Shown here: piece after piece, positions 58,384-64,000 of the stretch | How positions within the stretch are numbered: the first letter of the stretch is position 1 | Layout of the letters: each line of letters begins with the position of its first letter | Assembly: GCF_029961155.1 (NCBI RefSeq) | Contig: NZ_JASBRH010000023.1 | Location: forward strand, 1 to 64,000 | Direction: 5' to 3' | Length of the DNA: 64,000 bases | From: Pontibacterium granulatum | GTDB taxonomy: Bacteria > Pseudomonadota > Gammaproteobacteria > Pseudomonadales > Balneatricaceae | Notes under the pieces: generated by a model | Told to the model about the DNA's origin: nothing | The model's database searches: none | The model's input: the letters and a program-made list of their open reading frames with translations, nothing else | Made by a program: the position numbers and the translations under genes

Positions 58384-58415
58384 CTCGCTCATAGGTTGAG
58401 TCTCTTGTGAGCGAG
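58384..58415. repeat. Eight-base inverted repeat upstream of the 57-residue gene
   Basis: CTCGCTCA and TGAGCGAG pair across a 16-base loop. It is within the 261-base region between the possible 45-residue gene and the 57-residue gene, which otherwise shows nothing recognised. Confidence 0.45.
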
Positions 58416-58519
58416 GGCAGGAGAGGGTGCTGGTGTTATCGACATGCTGCTTGGGTGCTATACCCGCCACTCTGATTCGTCTAAGCTAGAGTGAATCGCC
58501 GTTTTTAAAAAGAGACGTT

Positions 58520-58693
58520 ATGAGTAAAAACGTAATCGATTTCAATGCTAAACAGGACGAAGCCCGTCATCGCCGGAAAGAGAAAAATCTGGATAAGATG
58601 CAGGCGCGCTTTGAGAAAGCACTGCCCACGGAAGAAAAAGATCCTAAGAAGAAACTGCTGAATATCTTCAAGAAGGGCAAGCCTAAAAAGTAG
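58520..58693 (+). CDS. Small basic protein, 57 residues, function unknown
   Basis: This frame is shorter than 60 codons. It begins MSKNVIDFNAKQDEARHRRK and ends in a lysine-rich tail (KKLLNIFKKGKPKK). AAGAGACG precedes the ATG. The composition is about one-third Lys/Arg with many acidic residues, like a small helical RNA- or protein-binding polypeptide. The reading frame is complete and ends 17 bases from the end of pabB. No family is recognised; I recall similar short genes near pabB in pseudomonads but cannot verify. Confidence 0.7.
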   Translation: MSKNVIDFNAKQDEARHRRKEKNLDKMQARFEKALPTEEKDPKKKLLNIFKKGKPKK

Positions 58694-58703
58694 CGGCTTG
58701 CCC
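58675..58703. terminator. Possible hairpin terminator between the 57-residue gene and pabB
   Basis: GGGCAAGCC and GGCTTGCCC form a perfect nine-base stem with an 11-base loop that includes the stop codon of the small gene. No T run follows on either side, so rho-independent termination is uncertain. Confidence 0.45.
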
Positions 58704-58710
58704 GCGCTGG

Positions 58711-60060
58711 TCATGACAGCGTGTTCTCCAGAGCCTGCAGCAGGTTGTTTACCTTGTTGTAGGTCTCCTCGTACTCCATATCACTCACCGAATCCGCCAC
58801 GATACCTCCGCCGGCCCAGCAGTGAATCTTGTTGTCTTCACAGAGCAGGGTGCGAATGGTGATGCTGGTGTCCATCTGCCCACAGAAACTGATGTAACCA
58901 ATGGAGCCGCAATACACGGAACGTCGGTGGGGTTCTAGCTCGTCGATGATCTCCATCGCGCGGATCTTAGGCGCACCGGTAATCGATCCGCCCGGGAAGC
59001 AGTGTTCCAACAGGTCTATCTCGGAGAAGTTTTTGTCCAGCTCGCCGGTCACTGTGGTTACCAGGTGGTGAACGTTACGGTAACTCTCTACGGCGAACAG
59101 ACGTGGTACCTTCACCGTGCCCAGCTCGCAGGCCTTGCTCAGGTCATTGCGCAGCAGATCTACGATCATCAGGTTTTCGGCGCGATCCTTAGTGGAGCTG
59201 CGCAGTTCTTCCTTCAGCGCGGCATCTTCTGTTTTGTCGGCTGAGCGCGGACGAGTGCCCTTGATCGGCTTGGTGGTTACCTTGTTGTCTTTGACTTCCA
59301 GGAACTGCTCCGGAGACAGGGACAAGATCGCACCGTGTTCGGTTTCTATATATGCCGCGTAGGGTACGGGCGCCGCCTTGCGCAGCTGCTGGTATGCTGC
59401 CCACGGATCACCTTTATAACCACTGCTGAAGCGCTGGGCAAAGTTGACCTGGTAGCAATCACCGGCATGGATATAGTCGTCAATTTTTTTCAGGGCGCTG
59501 TGGTATTCGTTTTCACTCACGTTGGAGTGGAACTGGCCGGTCAGCGCAAACTGGCTGTTATCGTTGCGTTCAGTTGTCAGCAGTGCTTCGATCTGGTCGA
59601 GTTGTAAATTGTCGACACTTTTTTCTGTGCCCTCTGCCGCGACTAGGGTGCAACGCTCCAGGTGGTGATCAACCACTACTGCCCATAGGTAGACACCCAC
59701 CACCATGTCTGGGTAACGGGTATCTTTCTGTGCCGAATCCGGCATCGATTCCAGCGCACGTCCCAGATCGTAGGAAAAGTGCCCAATCAACCCACCCTGA
59801 AAAGGCAGGTTGGGATCAGTTTCCAGTTCAAAGGCGTAGCGGCTACTCAGCGCGCGCAGCTGATCGAAGGGATTATCGCCGTTCGTGGCGTCCACTGAGA
59901 ACTGCACCTGCTCGGCAGGCGCCGCAGCGATAATATCAAAACGGCCGTAAGGGCAGAGCGGACGGCCGCTATCCAGATACACCGCGTTGCCAAGGCCACG
60001 GATGCGATTGAAATAGATACTGCTGTCGGCAACGTATGGAAGAGAACGCCGATTACTCAA
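58711..60060 (-). CDS. pabB: Aminodeoxychorismate synthase component I
   Basis: PabB makes 4-amino-4-deoxychorismate from chorismate, leading to p-aminobenzoate and folate. The 449-residue protein has an N-terminal anthranilate synthase-like domain and the chorismate-binding domain. The TTKPIKGTRPR motif contains the lysine that marks PabB (TrpE has alanine there). DLLRNDLSK and PGGSITGAPK are the other conserved blocks. It is convergent with the small basic gene and divergent from the hydrolase. Confidence 0.95.
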   Translation of the reverse strand: MSNRRSLPYVADSSIYFNRIRGLGNAVYLDSGRPLCPYGRFDIIAAAPAEQVQFSVDATNGDNPFDQLRALSSRYAFELETDPNLPFQGGLIGHFSYDLGRALESMPDSAQKDTRYPDMVVGVYLWAVVVDHHLERCTLVAAEGTEKSVDNLQLDQIEALLTTERNDNSQFALTGQFHSNVSENEYHSALKKIDDYIHAGDCYQVNFAQRFSSGYKGDPWAAYQQLRKAAPVPYAAYIETEHGAILSLSPEQFLEVKDNKVTTKPIKGTRPRSADKTEDAALKEELRSSTKDRAENLMIVDLLRNDLSKACELGTVKVPRLFAVESYRNVHHLVTTVTGELDKNFSEIDLLEHCFPGGSITGAPKIRAMEIIDELEPHRRSVYCGSIGYISFCGQMDTSITIRTLLCEDNKIHCWAGGGIVADSVSDMEYEETYNKVNNLLQALENTLS

Positions 60061-60253
60061 TGCTTGTTCTACCTATGGATGGAGTAAACGCGCATTGTAA
60101 CGGGGTGTCGAGGACAAATCGAGTCGTGGTGCGACGCTGTTTTTGATTAATAAGTCGTTATTTCGCATCGGCTTATTTAGTCCACTATGTATTAGGGTAA
60201 GATTGTCAGCAATTCTACATTGTTCTACTCAGGTCTTTCAGGAATTCACACGC

Positions 60254-61117
60254 ATGAACCACCCGTTCACCCAAACCACCCGTGAGTTAAGACTCGCCGA
60301 CCAGATCATCACCTACCGTCTATATAAGAACCCGGATATCGACAGCAAACGCAAGCTGGTATTGCTGCACGGCGCCGGTGTGGCGGGTGTAGATACCTGG
60401 GAAGCGATCGTGGCCTTTCTGGCCCATTGGGGCGAGGTATTGGTGCCGGATCAGCGTGGTATGGGTGATACCCATTATCCGGATGGCAAGGAATATGCCT
60501 ACGACGTACAGGCGCTGGTCGCGGATATGAACGCATTGGTGGACCACCTGGGCTGGTGGGCTTTTGATCTCGGCGGATACTCTATGGGTGGTCTGGTGTC
60601 TCTGCTATTTAAGCAGCAGCACAGCGACCGTGTGGGTAAGCAGTTCCTGCTGGAATCGGCCGTGCTTGACCGCGCCTGCTGGCAGAGTACGGTTGAGCTA
60701 CGCCAGCGTTACTCCGACGCTGCCGTGCAATTGCGCAATGACGACGTACGCTCCGGCGTTGTTGGTTTTCTGGATGCGATTTCGCCTAATCGCCGAGTCT
60801 CTCCACAGGTGGAAGAACTGACCATCAACCGACTGGGTGCCCGCCCGGAAGGGTTTGCCAATGCGCTGGATTGCGTCACCCGTGCCATCAATGAGATCGA
60901 TCGCGACGCACTGGTGGCGGCGCAGGGGGATGTCACCAGCTTTATTGGCGGCAACAGTGTAGAGCTGATGCACGAGTACCAGAAAGAGCTGGCCGAGCGC
61001 CTGCCGAACTGGCACTACTTCATGATGCCCGGGACCGATCACTCCCTGCCTTACCAGAAGCCGCGCCAGATTGCGCGGATTATGAACAGCGAAATGGATC
61101 GTTTTCTCGGGAAATAA
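60254..61117 (+). CDS. Alpha/beta-fold hydrolase
   Basis: The 287-residue protein has the oxyanion-hole region LVLLHGAGVAGVDTWE near residue 36 and the nucleophile elbow GYSMGG near residue 110. GTDHSLPYQKP near residue 262 supplies the histidine. The substrate is not identifiable. Starting at ATG 60254 gives a normal hydrolase length; a longer frame from 60143 lacks similarity. The gene stands upstream of the prp genes but is separated from them by 162 bases, so it need not share their function. Confidence 0.88.
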   Translation: MNHPFTQTTRELRLADQIITYRLYKNPDIDSKRKLVLLHGAGVAGVDTWEAIVAFLAHWGEVLVPDQRGMGDTHYPDGKEYAYDVQALVADMNALVDHLGWWAFDLGGYSMGGLVSLLFKQQHSDRVGKQFLLESAVLDRACWQSTVELRQRYSDAAVQLRNDDVRSGVVGFLDAISPNRRVSPQVEELTINRLGARPEGFANALDCVTRAINEIDRDALVAAQGDVTSFIGGNSVELMHEYQKELAERLPNWHYFMMPGTDHSLPYQKPRQIARIMNSEMDRFLGK

Positions 61118-61202
61118 TCTGGCGGTGCTTCCTGCACCGCTTCAGGCCCTGAAAATCCTCTAGACTTTTGTATAGTGTTGACACTTTTTCGGCAAAATTG
61201 AG

Positions 61203-61260
61203 TTGACGGCCAATTTTTAGGCAGCTATCGTTAACTTACATCAAGATTGTCGACAATCTT
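61203..61260 (+). promoter_or_regulatory. Promoter and palindromic operator for the GntR-prp genes
   Basis: TTGACG (61203-61208) and TATCGT (61226-61231) form a promoter with a 17-base spacer. The perfect 18-base palindrome AAGATTGTCGACAATCTT at 61243-61260 follows just downstream, and has the TTGT/ACAA half-site form bound by FadR-type GntR regulators. It lies where a bound regulator would block transcription. A second near-palindrome, AGTGTTGACACT (61174-61185), is upstream. Confidence 0.65.
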
Positions 61261-61279
61261 CAATCTGAAAAGGGTTGTT

Positions 61280-61993
61280 ATGACAGATAAAGCAGTAGTT
61301 ACTCCGTTTGAGCCAGAATCACGCACATTAGCGGATCGCGTTTGCGAAAAGATCGTTGATGCCATCGTGAAGGGTGACATTCCTCCGGGTTACAAAATCA
61401 GTGAGCCGGAACTGGCGCGAACCTACGGGATTAGCCGTGGTCCGCTGCGCGAAGCGATTCGTCGCCTGGAAGGGTATCGACTGGTGGAGCGCAAACCTCA
61501 TGTAGGTGCGCGTGTTGTCAATTTGTCGGCAAAGGAACTGATAGAGATCTATCACGTTCGCGAAGCACTTGAAGGTATGGCGTGCCGCCTGGCGGCAGAA
61601 CATATGCCTCAGGATGAGATCGACGCACTGCGTCAGCTGCTCGATGAGCATGAACGCAATGTGGCCGAACTGGACGGACGTTCCTATTTCCAGAAAGAGG
61701 GTGATCTGGATTTCCACCACCGCATCGTTAAAGGCAGCAAGAACGAAAAGCTGCTGGAGGTGTTGGGCGGTGAGCTGTATCACCTGGTTCGTATGTACCG
61801 ATACAAATTCAGCGTTTCCAGCTCTCGACCAAAACGTGCATTGAAGGAACACCGCCAGATTGTCGACGCAATCGAGTCGCGTGATCCTGAACTGGCAGAG
61901 ATGCTGATGCGTCGCCACATTGGCGCTGCACGCAAGAACATCGAAGGCAAACTAAACGCTTCAACAGAAACCAACGGGGATAATCATGGCTGA
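61280..61993 (+). CDS. GntR/FadR-family regulator of the prp operon
   Basis: The 237-residue protein has an N-terminal GntR winged helix (about residues 15-80: [36 protein letters not shown]) and an FCD effector domain (about 90-220: [15 protein letters not shown] and [14 protein letters not shown] with metal-binding His/Asp). It is the regulator of the 2-methylcitrate genes in Pseudomonas-type loci, where it sits before prpB in the same order. It overlaps prpB by 8 bases. The palindrome at 61243-61260 is the most likely binding site, which would also make it self-regulated. I chose ATG 61280 because of the AAAAGGG ribosome-binding site. Confidence 0.9.
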   Translation: MTDKAVVTPFEPESRTLADRVCEKIVDAIVKGDIPPGYKISEPELARTYGISRGPLREAIRRLEGYRLVERKPHVGARVVNLSAKELIEIYHVREALEGMACRLAAEHMPQDEIDALRQLLDEHERNVAELDGRSYFQKEGDLDFHHRIVKGSKNEKLLEVLGGELYHLVRMYRYKFSVSSSRPKRALKEHRQIVDAIESRDPELAEMLMRRHIGAARKNIEGKLNASTETNGDNHG

Positions 61994-62879
61994 AAAACTG
62001 ACCGCAGGCGGACGTTTCCGCAAAGCACTGGCTGAGACCCAGCCTCTGCAGATCGTAGGTACCACCAACGCATACCACGCAATGATGGCTGAGCGCGTTG
62101 GTCACCAGGCTATCTACCTGTCTGGCGGCGGCGTTGCTAACCACTCTTACGGCCTGCCGGATCTGGGTATGACCTCCATGAACGATGTGCTGGCAGACGT
62201 TAGCCGCATCACCAGCGCTGTTGAAACGCCGCTGCTGGTCGACATCGACACCGGTTGGGGTGGTGCGTTCAACATTGCACGTACCGTTAAAGAGATGATC
62301 AAAGCAGGCGCGGCTGCCGTTCACCTGGAAGACCAGGTTGCACAGAAGCGTTGTGGTCACCGTCCAAACAAAGAGATCGTATCCCTGGAAGAGATGGTTG
62401 ATCGCGTAAAGGCTGCAGCTGACGCAAAAACCGACGACGACTTCTTCATCATTGCGCGTACAGATGCGTTCCAGATGGAAGGCCTGAATGCGGCGGTTGA
62501 TCGTGCGCAGGCATGTCTGGAAGCGGGTGCTGACGGTATCTTCGCCGAAGCGGTTCATACGCTGGAAGACTACAAAGCTTTCTCTGATGGTATCAACGGC
62601 GGTCACCTGCTGGCGAACATCACTGAGTTCGGCGCGACGCCACTGTTCAACAAGGCTGAGCTGGCTGAAAACGGCGCAACCATGGTGCTGTACCCACTGT
62701 CTGCTTTCCGTGCAGCCAACAAAGCGGCGCTGAACGTGTATGAGCACATTCTGAAAGACGGTGACCAGAAAGCGGTTGTCGACACCATGCAGACCCGTAT
62801 GGAACTGTACGATTTCTTGAACTACCACGACTTCGAGCAGAAGCTGGACGCGCTGTTCGCAGAAGGTAAGAACAAGTAA
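61986..62879 (+). CDS. prpB: 2-methylisocitrate lyase PrpB
   Basis: PrpB splits 2-methylisocitrate into pyruvate and succinate, the last step of propionate breakdown. The 297-residue protein has the isocitrate lyase superfamily KRCGH motif ([14 protein letters not shown]) with the catalytic cysteine, the [12 protein letters not shown] metal loop, and [14 protein letters not shown]. It starts in the 3' end of the GntR gene and is followed by prpC after 73 bases. Confidence 0.97.
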   Translation: MAEKLTAGGRFRKALAETQPLQIVGTTNAYHAMMAERVGHQAIYLSGGGVANHSYGLPDLGMTSMNDVLADVSRITSAVETPLLVDIDTGWGGAFNIARTVKEMIKAGAAAVHLEDQVAQKRCGHRPNKEIVSLEEMVDRVKAAADAKTDDDFFIIARTDAFQMEGLNAAVDRAQACLEAGADGIFAEAVHTLEDYKAFSDGINGGHLLANITEFGATPLFNKAELAENGATMVLYPLSAFRAANKAALNVYEHILKDGDQKAVVDTMQTRMELYDFLNYHDFEQKLDALFAEGKNK

Positions 62880-62913
62880 GCATTTCCAGGTAGTCCGAAT
62901 AATAACGTATGAA

Positions 62914-62932
62914 GCGGGCCGAAAGAGCCCGC
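62914..62932 (+). other. Hairpin in the prpB-prpC gap
   Basis: GCGGGC and GCCCGC pair across a seven-base loop. There is no T run, so full termination is unlikely; it may protect or slow the transcript between the two genes. Confidence 0.45.
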
Positions 62933-62952
62933 CCTGATCTAAGGAGCACAAC

Positions 62953-64000
62953 ATGGCTGAGAAGAAACTAGGCGGCGCAGGCCTGCGTGGTCAATCCGCT
63001 GGTGAAACTGCACTTTGTACTGTTGGTAAAACCGGTGCTGGCCTGACCTATCGTGGTTACGACATCAAAGAACTGGCTGACAAGGCGCAGTTCGAAGAAG
63101 TAGCTTACCTGCTGCTGTACGGCAAACTGCCTAACCAAGCTGAACTGGACGCGTACAAAGCGAAGCTGAAAGGTATGCGGGCACTGCCGGACGCACTGAA
63201 AGTGGTTCTGGAACAGATTCCTGCCGATGCTCATCCAATGGACGTTATGCGTACTGGTTGCTCCATGCTGGGTAACCTGGAAGAGGAGAAAGATTTCTCC
63301 GAGCAGCACGATCACATCGACCGTATGCTGGCGATCTTCCCGGGTCTGATCAACTATTGGTACAACTTCACCCACAACGGTATCCGCGTTGAGGTTGAAA
63401 CTGACGCTGACTCCATCGCGGAACAGTTCCTGTGGACCCTGCACAACAAGAAACCTGAGCCTCTGCACGTTCAGGTAATGCACGCGTCCCTGATCCTGTA
63501 CGCTGAGCACGAGTTCAACGCATCCACCTTCACTGCACGTGTATGTGCGTCCACCCTGTCTGATATTCACAGCTGTGTGACCGGTGCGATCGGTTCCCTG
63601 CGTGGTCCACTGCACGGTGGTGCGAACGAAGCCGCAATGGACATGATCCAGAACTGGCGTTCTGCTGACGAAGCTGAAGATGCGATCATGGGTATGCTGG
63701 CACGCAAAGACAAGATCATGGGCTTCGGTCACGCAATCTACCGCGAGTCTGACCCACGTAACGCGATCATCAAGCAGTGGTCCAAAAAACTGTCTGAGCA
63801 GGTGGGTGACGAGTACCTGTACGCAGTTTCCGAGCGTGTAGAAGCGGTTATGTGGCGCGAGAAGAAACTGTTCTGTAACGCAGACTTCTTCCACGCATCT
63901 GCATACAACTTCATGGGTATCCCAACCAAGCTGTTTACCCCGATCTTTGTATGTTCCCGCGTAGCTGGCTGGACTGCTCACGTTATGGAGCAGCGGGCCA
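62953..64000 (+). CDS. prpC: 2-methylcitrate synthase PrpC, partial
   Basis: PrpC condenses propionyl-CoA with oxaloacetate to 2-methylcitrate, the first step of the 2-methylcitrate cycle. The first 349 codons are present and the gene runs off base 64000. The protein begins MAEKKLGGAGLRGQSAGETA, and has TYRGYDIKEL, GSLRGPLHGGANEAAM (catalytic histidine), and GFGHAIYRESDPR. These distinguish the short methylcitrate synthase form from the larger citrate synthase GltA. An AAGGAG ribosome-binding site precedes the ATG. Confidence 0.96.
   Translation, partial: MAEKKLGGAGLRGQSAGETALCTVGKTGAGLTYRGYDIKELADKAQFEEVAYLLLYGKLPNQAELDAYKAKLKGMRALPDALKVVLEQIPADAHPMDVMRTGCSMLGNLEEEKDFSEQHDHIDRMLAIFPGLINYWYNFTHNGIRVEVETDADSIAEQFLWTLHNKKPEPLHVQVMHASLILYAEHEFNASTFTARVCASTLSDIHSCVTGAIGSLRGPLHGGANEAAMDMIQNWRSADEAEDAIMGMLARKDKIMGFGHAIYRESDPRNAIIKQWSKKLSEQVGDEYLYAVSERVEAVMWREKKLFCNADFFHASAYNFMGIPTKLFTPIFVCSRVAGWTAHVMEQRA

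Overview
The window reads as ordinary chromosome of a marine, Gram-negative gammaproteobacterium. A six-gene Na+-translocating NADH:quinone reductase operon (nqrABCDEF), NhaB, lipoprotein export (LolCD), Kdo/lipid A genes, CysB, RNase E and PsrA all point there. From memory, most of the gene order matches two Pseudomonas aeruginosa blocks (roughly PA1809-PA1823 and PA3006-PA2975), with later stretches matching its thrH-pabB and prp loci. I infer an Oceanospirillales-like relative of the pseudomonads; the genus cannot be read from the sequence. No rRNA, tRNA, CRISPR array, prophage or complete insertion sequence was seen.

Layout. 1-5.4 kb (minus): end of a peptide ABC transporter (yejAB), MltD with a small membrane protein, GloB. 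5.5-7.5 kb (plus): methyltransferase, rnhA, dnaQ. 7.5-12.1 kb: nhaB, nudC, an SCP2 protein and SohB. 12.2-15.5 kb: psrA, L,D-transpeptidase, nagZ and a MscS channel, tightly packed. 15.5-19.8 kb (minus): mfd-csiV. 19.9-30.2 kb (plus): long-form GAPDH, nqrABCDEF-apbE, sthA. 30.3-32.0 kb (minus): a small membrane protein, then a PilZ gene coupled to a gene for a Tus-like replication-terminator protein. 32.1-41.6 kb (plus): lolCD, then (past the minus-strand DUF2062 gene at 34.1-34.7 kb) comEC, exbBD, lpxK, a Trm112-like gene, kdsB, a low-molecular-weight phosphatase and murB. 41.7-44.7 kb (minus): rne with a long leader. 45.3-48.4 kb: rluC, a KfrA-like coiled-coil gene, cysB. 48.5-51.6 kb (minus): an overlapping three-gene operon of a XylR/DmpR-type regulator, a GlcG/DUF336 protein and a luciferase-like monooxygenase, divergent from a LysR gene. 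52.7-53.0 kb: a MITE-like repeat before thrH. 53.8-61.1 kb: DUF3754 protein, DEAH helicase, a cyclotransferase-like protein, small ORFs, pabB, an alpha/beta hydrolase. 61.2-64.0 kb: GntR regulator, prpB and the start of prpC.

How the genes work together. The cell-envelope genes (LolCD, LpxK, KdsB, MurB, MltD, NagZ, L,D-transpeptidase, CsiV) surround a respiratory core in which Nqr builds a sodium gradient, ApbE flavinylates NqrB/NqrC, SthA balances NAD(P)H, and NhaB exchanges sodium for protons. The 2-methylcitrate genes handle propionyl-CoA, and PsrA probably senses fatty-acyl status.

The most notable points are the Tus-like gene outside its usual enterobacterial setting, the regulator/GlcG/monooxygenase operon, the inverted-repeat element at 52.8 kb with a decayed relative at 9.1-9.4 kb, a lolCD pair without lolE, and an nqr locus without nqrM. 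All protein assignments are by eye from motifs and remembered families; no search was run.
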